Source: Chloranthus sessilifolius (Eukaryota > Streptophyta > Magnoliopsida > Chloranthales > Chloranthaceae). From it: a stretch of 64,000 nt of DNA. The notes under the pieces were generated by a model that had not been told where the DNA came from, made no database searches, and saw nothing but the letters and a program-made list of their open reading frames with translations. Each line of letters starts with the position of its first letter. The stretch's first letter is position 1. This document shows, one piece after another, positions 36,310 to 47,989 of the stretch. Both the position numbers and the translations under genes were made by a program. The stretch lies in assembly GCA_021018995.1 (NCBI GenBank), contig CM037593.1, positions 8,770,088 through 8,834,087 on the forward strand, written 5' to 3'.

Positions 36310-37572
36310 CTTGGATGACATCATTCGATGCCAGAGCATCGGTCGCGGTGACGGCATAAGCTCGACCGTGGACTATTGGTCGAGATGATCTTTGTGTTGA
36401 TACCGATCCTGCCCGCTCCTTACTCTCCTTAGGGCAATTCCTAACCAAGTGGCCCATCTTGCCACACCTGAAGCATGCCCCGGTATCTCTCCTACAATCC
36501 TCCGTCTTGTGTGGTTTCCCACACTTTGCACAAACCACGGCCGGAGTAAAGGATGAGATCCTTGAAGGTCCCTGTGTCACTGAGGCCCCGCTACCAGAAG
36601 ATCCAGCTGGTCTGAATGATCTAGAAGGCGTAGGTGCTGCCGCCCTCTGGTAGGAACTAGGACCCGAAGATATCGCCGGTCGAGAGTGTGTAGGGTATCT
36701 CGGAGGTCTAGAAAACCTAGCCCTCTTGTTTTGTTCTGTGTCCTGAGATTGCCCTTGAAACGGTCTATCTCTCGCCTGCTTGTCTCTCCAAGAAAATTGC
36801 TTTTGATTCTCCTCTTCGGCTATGAGAGCCTTGGCCATGACTCCCTCATACGTCTCCATTTCCCACATGGCGACGTCTTTCTGTAGATTCTGTCTAAGGC
36901 CAAGTTGAAACTTTCTGGCTCTCATCAACTCTGGCTACATTGCCGAGGAGCAAACCTAGCCAACTGTCAAACTCCGCTCCATAGTCTCTCAGGCATGGCG
37001 CCTTGCTTCAACTCTATAAACTTCACTTCCCATTGATGCCTCACAATTTTGGAAGTATTTGTGGTAAACACCTCCGTGAACTCCTCCCATGTCCAAGGAG
37101 TGTGAGGGAATTCTCTTTGTCGATTTTGTGACACCGACTTCCACCATGGTCCGGCGTCACCATCAAGTTTGAAAGTGGCCCAACACACTTTCTCCTCATC
37201 ACTGCATTGTAGTACCTCGAAGAGCTTTTCCATCTCTTCAATCCATCCTTCCGCCTCTATGGGATCCGTTTGACCCGAGAAGTTAGGAGGTCTCATTCTC
37301 CTCAACTCCGCAAATCCACTAGGGTCGATGGGTGGTCTAGTCTGTTGAGCCAACGCAGCTGTTTGTTGAGCGACGTTGGTAGCTAATGCTTCCAACACCT
37401 GCTCCATCCTCTCCTCATTTCTTCTTCTTCCTCCTCTTGGTCCCACCGGAACCACATTTGGCTGCGAGAGAAATTCTAAACCCCGCGACGTGACCTCTGG
37501 CACATCCCTCAGGGGAATCTCTCTCTGTCCTGCTCTACCTCCACTATGCCCTCCTCTGAACTTAGGGCCCAT
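36310..37572 (-). pseudogene. Ty3/gypsy gag (capsid and nucleocapsid)
   Basis: Starts MGPKFRGGHSGGRAGQRE at 37572. A Gln/Ala-rich coiled segment is followed by the retrotransposon-gag capsid text MRPPNFSGQTDPIEAEGWIE and WTWEEFTEVF. The frame breaks near 36950, then continues as the Arg/Ser/Pro-rich region with two zinc knuckles, CAKCGKPHKTEDC and CFRCGKMGHLVRNC (about 36430-36540). It packages element RNA in virus-like particles. Only one slip separates the halves. Confidence 0.85.
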
Positions 37573-37663
37573 ACTGGTCTGTCATTGTAAAAACAACAAC
37601 ATTGATTAGTACCTAGATTGTGAAAACAATCCTCTCTAAACCCGTAGTTCAACCTACAGTCTA

Positions 37664-37676
37664 GGCTTTGATACCA
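37664..37676 (-). other. Primer binding site of the Ty3 element
   Basis: On the minus strand TGGTATCAAAGCC lies two bases after the 5' LTR end. It matches the 3' end complement of initiator-Met tRNA as used by plant LTR elements, with one difference from TGGTATCAGAGCC. Confidence 0.85.
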
Positions 37677-37678
37677 AC

Positions 37679-40155
37679 TATAACAGCCCGGATTTCCATT
37701 TCCAGAAACCCGTGCCGTTAGGATCATACTCTGGATGATCCCAGATCGATCACACGTGTCCGCGCATATAGCAGAAGCTAGGTGGACACATCCGAGCAGC
37801 GGTAGTCTGAGTCAAACAATTTCTACACTAAATACACGTCAACCATATTTAAATGTAAAGAAAAACATACACATTCCCAAAAAGGAACCAGGAAGAACCA
37901 TCGGTAATGGACGTACATCACCCAAACAATGGTTCCCGATAGTGGTTCCGAAATGGAATGTGGACTAATATAAAATAAGTAAATGTAGAACTACATATGT
38001 TTATACAAAGGTGGCCACCAGGCACACAGTAATCCAAAAGATCAAAAGTACAAAATGTCGGGCATCAATACCGAAAGCTACGGATAAAACTCGTCGCACT
38101 TTGGGCGTCTCCTCGTCCTCTGCCTCGGCCTCGGGATCCGGCTGATAATCCGGGTCACTCTCGGTGCCGGGCACTGCAGCCTCAGAACCTAAAAGATTTC
38201 AGAAAGCAGGGTGAGCTACATCATAGCTCAATAGAAGAAAAACCATCTAAATGAATTGAATATGCAGATCATGCTATCTCATATCGTAAAACAAATCCAG
38301 ATCATGTACTCAAAGCAAATCGCTTAAAAGTGAAACCTTATGCAAGATGTCGATGTTATGCGATATATTATCGAATACTTAAAGTGTGTCTATTTAACTT
38401 AAGAAACTCTCGTGATCAGATAGCACGAGTAAAAGGAATGACCGATAGAAACCCCAACCAAATCGTCGCTCACATGAACAATTTTGAAAGTGCAACAATG
38501 CCTCATCTATGGAGCGCTGTTGTGCGAGGATTTGAAAGCAAATGCACAAGTGTGCCTGGACTCCGGATATACCGCCGGGCCGGTGGGGATCATCTGGATT
38601 AAATCATCAAATCACATACTTATATACCTCACAGATCAGATAGCAGGAATTCAGAAAACAGATTTTTTCAGATATACAGATCGGAAACAGAAATCAAAAC
38701 GACAAGGATCGTGCTATGCATACATGCTTGGTAAAAGCAAATCGTGGCATGAACATGAAATGAACATAAAATCATACTCAAAAGCGGTTTAAGTTGGTTT
38801 CTCCTACCTCGAGCAGTTTATCTTCTAAGCAAATCCAAAGCTTTTTCGACGTGTCGTGGTTTATCCTATACCATATGCACGACATTAAGTGTTAGAATGT
38901 CGAGAACTACCCAAGACAATATCCGGGGTGTCTACTTCATGAAGTCAAGACAGGCAAAAACAGGGGTGAGTGATCGATCACCACCCACTGTAGATCGATC
39001 ACCACCTTGCTTATCTCTCTCTCAACACAGTCAAGGTTGATCGATCACCACCTTGGTGATCGATCACCAACCCTCCTGTAGATCGATCACCACCTTGGTG
39101 ATCGATCACCAATGCAATTTCAAAAACTTTATACAGATTGATCGATCACCACCTTGGTGATCGATCACCAACCTCATTGTAGATCGATCACCACCTTGGT
39201 GATCGATCACCAACTCCCTTGTAGATCGATCACCACCTTGGTGATCGATCACCCACTCGGGCAAGAACTTCCCAGCTTCTGGGGTCTCTGTTTCCCATGA
39301 GGCTTATACAGATTGATCGATCACCAGTCCTTGGTGATCGATCACCAACCCTCAGTGATCGATCACCACCCTTTGGTGATCGATCACCAATGACAGAAAA
39401 GCTGTCATTAATGGAGTTCACCTCCCATCCATTTTTGATCTCCCTCCACTAATGGTTGTTCAATCACCATTAATACCTCATAAATACACACTTTAAGCTA
39501 TTCATTTAACCCTATTTAACACACACAACTCACCTTGTTCGTGGGTTTCTTGGGGTTCCGGCAATGACCCGAAAAGAGGGTTTCAAACCTAGATCTCGGA
39601 GCTCTTCCTCGATCCGGATCCGGCGAGAAGCTCTTCAGCTCTGGTTCGACAGATCAAGGCCTCACACACCAATCTCAAACCCCAGGTAACTCAATCACCT
39701 TGGTCTAGCTACTCTAGCTTAGAAATCCCTCATCTTCTCTCCTGCTAACCCCTTTTCTTCTCTCTCAAAGGATCTCTTTCACACCTTCTTAGCACAAATA
39801 TCCAACCTATGGAGCAATTAGGGCAAGGGGATGAAGGAGAAGAAAAGTGGAAGTCTCTCCTCTCTTGTCTCCCTTCCTTCCTCTATAAGCTACCTCCTCA
39901 AAACAAAATTCCTGTTTTGCCCTTGGTGCCTGTTCTGGTGTGAAGCATGAACACAATTGCTTCTGCGCAACGTGTTCCACCTACCCTCTACACATCTAGG
40001 ATCTAGATAAAATTTCACACGTGATCTCATCTCACCACAGTGCCACATTATTTTAACTAATATAACCCTAAAGTTTTTGAATCAACCTTGGTTTCCGTGC
40101 CGGGCACGCGAATCAAAGCAGTCAGGCTCGTGTTCTAATTTTCGGGGTCGTTACA
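37679..40155 (-). repeat. 5' LTR of the Ty3/gypsy element
   Basis: 2,477 bp. Its low end reads TATAACAGCCCGG (one G-to-A change from TGTAACAG). It contains a 16-copy GATCGATC array at about 38965-39393. In the element's orientation this LTR would contain the promoter. ORFs within it are repeated in the other LTR and are not genes. Confidence 0.95.
38965..39393. repeat. GTGATCGATCAC palindrome array in 5' LTR
   Basis: Sixteen GATCGATC cores, mostly as converging pairs around CC or similar short loops, plus CT-rich and non-repeat spacers. Compared with the 3' LTR array, unit number and one spacer have changed, so the array is unstable since insertion. Confidence 0.95.
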
Positions 40156-40920
40156 GATTTGCAGCTCCTCCCTTACTGGCTTGAAACCTATGAACATTCC
40201 AATACTAACTGCCTTCTAGGTAAGGGCGTTGAGACCCTCAACCACCAACAAGAAGAGAAATGGAGATAATGAATATTAGGGCCCCTCTTCATAGGAAAAA
40301 AAACTTCTATTGACCTGTCAATAGTGACATCCACACAGAAGAAATACACCCCTTGATCCATCCGATCCAACTCTCACCAAAGCTCATTCTCTTTAACATA
40401 CAGAGGAGAAAATCTCAACCAACATTGTCATAAGCCTTTTCTAAATTAACTTTGAGAATCAAACCCTATTTTTTAGATTTGTGGAGACTGTCTATGCATT
40501 CATTTTCAACAAGCAAGCTCTTTGAGGAAAGCGGATTGAAAAGGAGAAATAAGCTGAGGAAGAATACCACTTATCCGATTAGCTAAATTCTTGGAAATTA
40601 TTTTGTAAAGGCCATTAAGAAGGTTGGTGGGCTGGAAAACGCCCGCCTCATCAACCCCCTCCAATTTGGGAATGAGAGAAATCAGAGAAGCGTTCATCTC
40701 TCTACTAACACTCCCTCCATCATAAAACTCTTGCACACCTCTAATAGGTCTTTCTTGATAATTCTCCAGCATCACTGATAGAAAGCCCACGGGAAACCAT
40801 CCGGATTGGGGGCTTTATCCCCTTCAAGGTCAAAAACAACATTTTTAATTCTACTTTTGTGAATGGATAGGCTGCTCCGATCTATTGGAATCCCTAGTAA
40901 TGCTGGTGGATTGAGGGGCA
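40156..40920 (-). mobile_element. LINE, 5' half of the split RT domain
   Basis: On the minus strand: a DKAPNPDG block (about 40800-40830), NASLISLIPKLEG and the LLNGLYKIISKNLANRISG block (40506-40790), then GFKPVREELQI directly at the Ty3 junction, which continues as SHLQYADDT at 27988. This shows the Ty3 element landed inside the RT gene. The LINE is 5'-truncated near 40920. Confidence 0.85.
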
Positions 40921-40968
40921 TGATTTGCATATTATATTTACCACTTATGAGTGATATATTTTATATCT

Positions 40969-41308
40969 TATTATAAATATATTATTTATGATGGATGACC
41001 ATTTAGTTTCCAACTTTATGACCTTTTAATTTCCAACTTTTGAGATTTTTAATCACATTTATGTTGTCCCTTGAAATTCTTATTCATTACTATTTAACTC
41101 TTTTAGAATTATGACAATGTGTATGTATCTTTCTAATCTTTTATCTTCCCCCAACCTTTCACATTCTCATATTGTAATTCTATATAAGGGGGTCTTAAAG
41201 TATGAAAGAAGTTCAGAGAAGCGAATAAAATATATACTTCTTGAAGAACTAGTTTTATATTTTGTAGTCTCTCTATTGTTCTCTTCATTTTCTTTTAATT
41301 TTATAACA
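40969..41308 (+). repeat. 5' LTR of copia element
   Basis: It matches 56379-56725 along its length with scattered substitutions. It begins TATTATAAATAT (TG changed to TA) and ends TTATAACA. A TATATAAGGGGG sequence near 41182 is a likely LTR promoter. Confidence 0.85.
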
Positions 41309-41599
41309 CGTTATCAACACGAAGCTCTGATCAATTGTTGGGTCTCTTATCTTTGGCATCAGAAGCTACTGGTGTAATATTATTTGTTGGCAGTATGTTT
41401 CTTTATAGTTTAACAATCTATTTTGTTAATTATTTTTTTATTTAAAGTATTGAAAATCATATTATAACATGTGAATATATTTCATGTGAGATAATATGAA
41501 TTAGAAAATCATCATATTATTGTGAGGAATATTTAATAATTTTAATTTGTTATATTTTATATGATTTATCTAATTCTCAATATATTTTTGTCATAGATA

Positions 41600-42540
41600 A
41601 TGTCAAATCTTATAAAACTTGAGTTTACTGCTCTTGATGTTTCTGACAATAATTACTTATCTTGGATCCTTGATGCTGAGATCCATCTTGAGGCTAAGAA
41701 CCATGGAAATACGATTAAGGAAGGGAATTAAGCATCCCAGCAGGAACGTGCTAAAGCTATGATTTTTATTCGTCATCATCTGCATGAAGAGTTAAAAGTC
41801 GAGTACCTAACTGTAAAAGATCCATTCACTTTGTGGAATAGTTTAAGGGAGAGATACGAGCACCAGAAGATCGTAATCCTCCCAAAAGCTCGTTATGACT
41901 AGATGCACCTGAGGTTGTAAGATTTTAAGATTGTTAGCGAGTACAACTCCGCACTTTTTAAAATCAGCTCAATTAAAATTGTGTGGAGAAAAAGTCACTC
42001 AAGAAGATATGTTAGAAAAAATATATACTATTTTTCATGCCTCAAATATGCTCCTGCAGCAGGAATATCAAGAGCGTAAGTTTACAAAATATCCTGAATT
42101 AATATATTGTCTTTTAGTGGCTGAACAAAATAACGAGCTTTTAATGAAAAATCATCAATCCCGACCAACCGGTTCTACACCATTCTCTGAAGCGAATGAA
42201 ACCTTATTTCATAAGTTCAAAGGAAATCGAGGTCGAGGACGTAGGCGCGAACGTGGTAGGAAGAATTATTAATTTCAAGGGATACGTGCTCATAAAAATA
42301 TATCATTCTACCAGAAGTGGAACCACAATGAGAAAAAATAAAGTGAAAATAAAGGTTTATGGAATAAGCCTACAAAGAGCTATGGAGATAAATGTTACCG
42401 ATGTGGTATGAAAGGACACTGGTCGCGTACCTGTCGTACACTTAAATATTTGGTAGAATTATACCAAGCCTCTATCAAAGAAAAAGAAAAGAAAAACCTT
42501 ATAGAAAAAAAACCTTAGCTAAAGAAAAAAAGTACAATCC
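41600..42540 (+). pseudogene. copia gag remnant
   Basis: Begins MSNLIKLEFTALDVSDNNYL and reads through the copia gag text (WILDAEIHLEAKN, AKAMIFIRHHLHEELK), with stops near 41730, 41900 and 41920 and frame slips near 41950. The zinc knuckle CYRCGMKGHWSRTC lies at about 42393-42434. Non-functional. Confidence 0.85.
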
Positions 42541-42939
42541 GTTGAATCATTTATTTTCCCTCAAAGAATGCAAATATCCAATGTTTATGAACAACAATCT
42601 TTGAGTTGTTCATAATTGTTTATGCAAATATCCGTTGTGCACCATCTTCTTGAATCTTGTAGATCATAATTGAAATGAATTTTGCTGATCACCATAATCT
42701 AATAGATCATAATGTTTGCCTTGATAATCAAAATAGAGGATATAATTAATCTTGATGTGTCTGATTTCTTTGTAAACCATAACTAGAAAGCTTATATTTT
42801 AGTTTGTAATGGATGTGTTTACAAATATACCTTTTTGGATCTATTATGTTTACATGTATTTCATTTTTAAGTCATGAAATTTAATATCCAAGTATTTTTA
42901 TGTAAGGTGGCATGATACTGATTGATTGATTAAATCTCA

Positions 42940-43234
42940 AGATGGTTGATGAAGATATTTGTTTAGTAGACAGTAGTACAACCCATATAATTCTTAAAGA
43001 TCAGAAATATTTTTAATATTTGACATTAAGTAAAACTAATGTCAATACTATATTGGGTTCATCATATTGAATTGAAGGATATGGAAGAGCATTTATCATG
43101 TTACCAAGAGGCACAAAATTTTGTATTGATGATGCTTTGTATTCTTCAAAATCTCGAAGAAATTTACTAAGTTTTAAGGATATTCATTATAATGATTATC
43201 ATATTGAGACCACAAATGAAGATAAAAAGGAATA
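42940..43234 (+). pseudogene. copia protease remnant, cut by the MULE
   Basis: The translation includes the active-site-like segment EDICLVDSSTTHIILKD and a following FCIDDALYSSK stretch. It stops at the MULE's target duplication (43226-43234) and resumes at 51622 on the far side. Confidence 0.75.
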
Positions 43235-43520
43235 GGAAAAATTTCAAAAAAACCCCTGAACTTTCACCTCAATGCCCATAAGGCACCTGAACTTTGCATA
43301 ATATCACCTAAACCCCCAATGAATACAAATGTACCAAAATCAGACCCCTGCCGTCACCTCTCGTTATCTTATGGACGGAAATTGATGACGTGGAGCTCTT
43401 AACCCTTTGATGCGCTGAAGTGGATGGTGACGTGGCGAATTGGATGGAAAAGAGGCCACGTGAGGCGCACGTGACCTCCTTTCCCTCCAAAAAACCTCAT
43501 TAAACTCTCCCTTTCTTTCT
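43235..43520. repeat. MULE left TIR
   Basis: Aligns as an inverted repeat to 51335-51621 with few differences. It includes palindromic GCGCACGTGACC and ACGTCATC motifs and ends in the CT-rich leader just before the GRF gene start. Confidence 0.9.
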
Positions 43521-43566
43521 TCTTCGTCTTCCTCCTTCTTCTTCCTCCTCTTTCTCTTCTTTCTTC

Positions 43567-43919
43567 ATGGCTGCTACTTCATCTCGAAAGTCGGCGTCTT
43601 CCGTCCAATCCCCTCCAGAGATTTTGGCGATGATGGAAGAGAAACCATGCCATATATGCGGTAATCGAAGGGACATTCAAACATCGTGGACGTCCCGCAA
43701 TCCGGGGAGGAGGTTTCTGAGTTGTCCCAATCGATCGTGCCGAGATTTTGTCTGGGTCGATCCACCCATCGTGAAAGATCGACGCAGATCATTCTGTGGG
43801 CTCCTTGAAAATGTAATAGATTGGAGGCTGAGATTGTGAAAATGAACCGCAGAGAGAAGGTGTTGTGGGTGGCGTTGGTTGCATCTTGGTTTTTTCTTGT
43901 TTATCTCTGGATTCGATAA
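43567..43919 (+). pseudogene. GRF zinc-finger protein gene with C-terminal membrane helix (one-base frameshift)
   Basis: Starts MAATSSRKSASS just inside the left TIR. The GRF zinc finger is complete: C28/C31, the TSWTSRNPGRRF block (39-50), C53 and C58, and FVWVD. The frame as read stops at 43839, but one frame away the sequence continues with a charged helix and a hydrophobic segment (EKVLWVALVASWFFLVYLW) to a stop at 43919, the usual tail of small plant GRF proteins of the At4g04775 type. A one-base loss near 43815-43820 explains this. GRF fingers bind nucleic acid, mostly single-stranded DNA in characterised cases. The role in the MULE is unknown. It is convergent with MURA and 40-50 bp from its TIR. 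Confidence 0.75.
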
Positions 43920-44329
43920 TAAGGGTTTTAGGGGTTTGCTATAGTTTATGGCATAGGGATTAGGGTGCTTATTTTTTTGGCAAAAGTGATGAATGTAAGC
44001 TACATTTGAATGCATCCTCTGTAAAATTTGATAATATGAAATGAAATTATTTATTTTGAATGTTTATCTGTATCATCTTCGCGTGATGAATTTTAGATTA
44101 ATCAGAGTTTATTAACAAGATGAAGAAGAAGACTCTTTGGACATTAAAACTGGTTATGAAAAAATAATCGTTGCTCCTCGTAAAAATGTCATAATAAGCC
44201 CAAATTTGTTTAATGAAGAAGACTCTTTGGTCATGCCTATATCGATGACAGAGAATTAGAGATACTCCATAATTTTGATTAATGAAGAAGACTCTTTAAG
44301 CCATAATTTTTAATTTGATGAATGATTTT

Positions 44330-45180
44330 TTAGAGATAAAATAATAGGCATGACCAAATTTGTTCCTAAGCTAAACCGAAGGTACATACAATGTGAAGCC
44401 CATTTTTGTTCCTAATAATTTTTCCTGTTACGATTTGTTCTTAACGCTAAAATGAAGGTACATAAAAGCCCAGATTTATTCCTCGTTCTAAAATAATTTT
44501 TTAGAGATACATAAAAAGTCCAGATTTTTCTTAACGCTAAAAACGGAAGATACATAAAAGCCCGATTTTTTTCCCGCTATCGATTTGATTTTCATCAAAT
44601 TTGAGCTTCATTGCCCAAAATTGATCTGAGATAAACCCTTTTTCTGTTTGATACTAGTTTGATACCATGTGGAGATATGGGTTAAAACAGGTTTGTTAAA
44701 TTTGGGAAATATAGGTATTTTGGGCTATATATCCGGGAGATATAGGTTAAATCGAGAGATATACTAGTTTTAACCTATATCCGGGAGATATATGTTAAAG
44801 CTTTGTCAAATCCGAGCTCTTGTAAAAGTGATGAATGAAGCCCAAATTTATTCGAGGTTGAAACAACCCCTTTTTTAATAGACATGACCAGATTTATTCC
44901 TAATAATTTTTAAGAGATCAAATTTATTCCTAAGACTAAAGCAGAAGGTACATAATAAGCCCAGATTTGTTCCTATGATAAAATAATTTTCTATATATAA
45001 TCTTACATCGATTGATGACAATAATCTTACATCGACACGAATTTGGAACATGTAAATTTCTAAGCCCAGTTGTTGAGTGAAACATGTAAATTTCTAAGCC
45101 CAGATTTGTTCCCGTAATAAAATAATTTTCTATATACAATCGACATCGATTGACGTGAGCCTCAACAACCACATTCAACA
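44330..45180. repeat. Short repeated spacer in MULE (AGGTACATAAAAGCCC units)
   Basis: Repeated copies of a GAAGGTACATAAAAGCCCAG-like phrase, plus a 165-bp segment (44647-44810, TAGTTTGATACCATGTGGAG onward) that recurs in the same orientation at 50564-50728. Non-coding. Confidence 0.7.
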
Positions 45181-45479
45181 AATCAATGGATCAAGAGAAA
45201 TTCATGGACATTAACTGGGAAAAGAAAATCTTAACATATTAATACTATAATTTGTAGTAGCGATAATGTTGAGCACCTGAAAATACCATTTTCACCCTCA
45301 ATCTAGCCTTTGAGAAGCCCTAGAGCATGTTAATAATATGTTTTTAGCTATGATTCATAGAAAACAGGGAATAAAGGACTTGATCTAATCTGATCTTTTT
45401 AAGCCAAGAAGGATGATCCAAGGCCAATGTGAAACTAAAGCAAAGGAGAAGCTCTTGCAAGGTTGCTGCCAAATAGTTC

Positions 45480-46790
45480 TAAAACCGATCGCCAGTTGTC
45501 GCACAGATCGAGAACAAAGGAGTCACAGAAAATACCTTGCGAAGAAGTCGCACATTGAAATTTATTCGTCGCGTGGTTCGCTTGGAACCTCGCGAGCCCA
45601 GAAAGCATGCATCTCGAACCTCGCGTAGTTCCCAAGGTAACCTGCGAGCTTCAAAGAAGAAATCCAACTCGCGAGAACCTAGGGAGGAAGAAAAGCTATG
45701 CCTGAAATCCACCTCGAGTCCCTGTCATACGATTAACATTTGAACCTCGCGAGCAAATGTAAAGTCGAACCTAGCGAAGATCAAAAGCCAACCTCATGCG
45801 CTCCAAATGCAACCTAGCGAGCCTAAAGCCTTGAAGAAAAGTAAACCTCATGAAGCCTACCTCGCGAGAACTTCGGTGAAGAGCTTAATGCTCAAAACTC
45901 CAATCGCGACAACACCAAAATTAAGCTCTGAAGTTCCCAAAGATCCGCAAGGGTAATCCAAGAACTCGCACGTGAGTCGATGCATGTAAAAACCTAGAAG
46001 CATTCTAGAAGCCTCGGAGCACATGGTAAGAAACAAAAGAAAATCCCTATTTCGGCACACAGAGAATGTCCCTCTATGCGGAGTGCCAAGAAGAACCTAC
46101 CACTAGGTTTTGAAATTGTAGTCTCAAGAAGCCCAGGGAGAGGGAGTGGGTACTTCTACTCAACCTCAAGAGAGAGCAGTGATTGGCTCCCCAATACATG
46201 AAAGGGAAGCTGCGTTAGAACCCCCAGTAGCACCAAAACCTGCTATAAATCTAGCTAGTCTATATGACTCAGCCTTGGATTCACCAACAGGGCCTGCCTT
46301 ACCCCTTTCCACTGAGGAAGAGCTGCACCTTGGGGAGCTGCACCTTGGGGAGCTCGCGCAGCTCTGTTCTAACCTCGCGAAGTAGTTGCGCAGCTAGAAA
46401 TTCACTATGTCGCGTGGTTCAGTTGGAACCTCGCGAGCCTGTAAAGCACGCATTTCTGGGACCTCGCGCAGCTCTGTTCTAACCTCGCGAAGTAGTCGCG
46501 CAGTTGGAAATTCACTCTGTCGCGTGGTTCAGCTGGAACCTCGCGCGGTTCTCATGTAGACAGTGACCCCGCGAAGATGAAATCTACCTCGCGAGAACCT
46601 AGCGAGGGAAAATTCTGCCTGGAAAACCATCCGCGCGAGATCCTGTCGCGCAGTTAAAAAGACTTGCATTTGAACCTCGCGAGCAGCAGAAAAGCTGCAC
46701 CAAAGCTGAACCGAGCGAATCCTTTTAGCATGCGTTTCAACCTCGTGAGCTATATTCATCGGAACCTCGCGAGCAACCTGGCGAGCTGCA
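45480..46790. repeat. CTCGCGAG palindrome-rich repeat inside the MULE
   Basis: About ten AACCTCGCGAG sites (8-bp palindrome CTCGCGAG) and many near-copies occur in two diverged blocks, about 45490-45870 and 46370-46790, that follow the same order of phrases (GTCGCGTGGTTC, then GGAACCTCGCGAGCC, and so on). GC content is much higher than the flanks, so it may be an older element caught in the MULE. ORFs crossing it are not recognisable proteins. Confidence 0.7.
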
Positions 46791-47989
46791 CAAACTCATA
46801 CCCACCATCTGCGAGGGCAATTCAGTAACCTCCGCACACGCCCCGATGCATGTAAAAACCCGAGGCTTTTGCTTTTACACAATAAATCAAAGACACTAGA
46901 AAATCGCAACATAATACTATAACTAAAGGCTTCATGTACTGTCATTTGAATGTATAAAGGCATAATTTGTAGCAACAATAATCGATGTAAATCGGCATTG
47001 AATCGACTTGATAAGGTTGATACCATTGGTAACAATGAGGAATTCACTCATTAAGAATTATGTTGTTATAGACATTAAGAAAACCTCTACATCCATAAGC
47101 CACATCGGAAAACCCAGATTAAGAATTATCTTTGTACAAGCCACATAAAAAGAATTATCTTGTACAAGCCACATCGAAAACCCACATTTAAAATCCTGTA
47201 TAGACATTAAGAATTATGCCTTTATACATTAAGAATCCACATCGAAAACCCACATTCAAAGAACTATTATAATTAAAAGCAACTGTTATAGACATTAAGA
47301 ATCCGGTACATAATAACAACTCAGATATTCATCAAAATGAGGTTTCAAATATATACTCATCATAGATATTACAAACTGTTATAGGAATTAAAACTCATGT
47401 ACATAAAACCAGCCATGTACTCAGATCTCAATCCCATTTAAAACAAAAGGTACAAAAACTCATGTACTGCTCATTACTTCTTCAACAAAAAAAACCCATG
47501 TACATTTAACAAAAACTACAAACAATTTTTCTTTGAAAACCAACCACTTCTTCCGCTTTTGCATTATTTGTAGAATCTGAGCTTTTGTCGGTGCTCCACT
47601 ACTTGAATTGGTGGTAGAAATCGAGACCGAGTGGAGTCTATTCTGAAGGAGATGGAGGTGGGGTCCACTAATTGAAGGAGCATCGTGTGGGTCCTCTAAG
47701 CAAAGTATCTTTGGGGTCGACAACTTGAAGAAGCAATGAGGGATGGTACACCGTGGCTTGTTGATTCCTCCGCACTGCATTTATAGTAATATACAAATTG
47801 TCAAGAGAATGAGGTGTAATTTATAGTAGTATTTTTCCTAAAAAATATATAACTTAGATATCTTGCCCTTCTTTGTCCATCGGTTGGTTCACCCCTAGTT
47901 TCCGACCCTCCTCTCTACAATAGTACATGTAAACAAACACAATCGGGGTCATTTTGCGATGAAAAACTAAAATAGACTTCAGAATTTTT

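Larger units (their letters stand above)
27993..40155 (-). mobile_element. Full-length Ty3/gypsy chromovirus-like retrotransposon (12.2 kb)
   Basis: LTRs lie at 27993-30464 and 37679-40155, flanked by the perfect target duplication GATTT (27988-27992 and 40156-40160), inside a LINE RT gene. Minus-strand order: 5' LTR (high coordinates), primer site TGGTATCAAAGCC (37664-37676, initiator-Met type), gag, protease, RT-RNase H, integrase with a chromodomain-like tail, a palindrome array, an extra ORF, a purine tract AAGGGGGATAA (30465-30475), then the 3' LTR. The long LTR, TGTAACAGCCCGG termini and the protein text fit the plant Tekay/Del branch; this is inference from motif wording. Several frame breaks exist, but many fall at CHG-type triplets and may be sequencing errors. 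Confidence 0.95.

Noticed and set aside
46146..46385. Captured host gene fragment in the MULE
   Set aside because: The 79-residue ORF is low complexity and runs into the CTCGCGAG repeat; no gene family was recognised.
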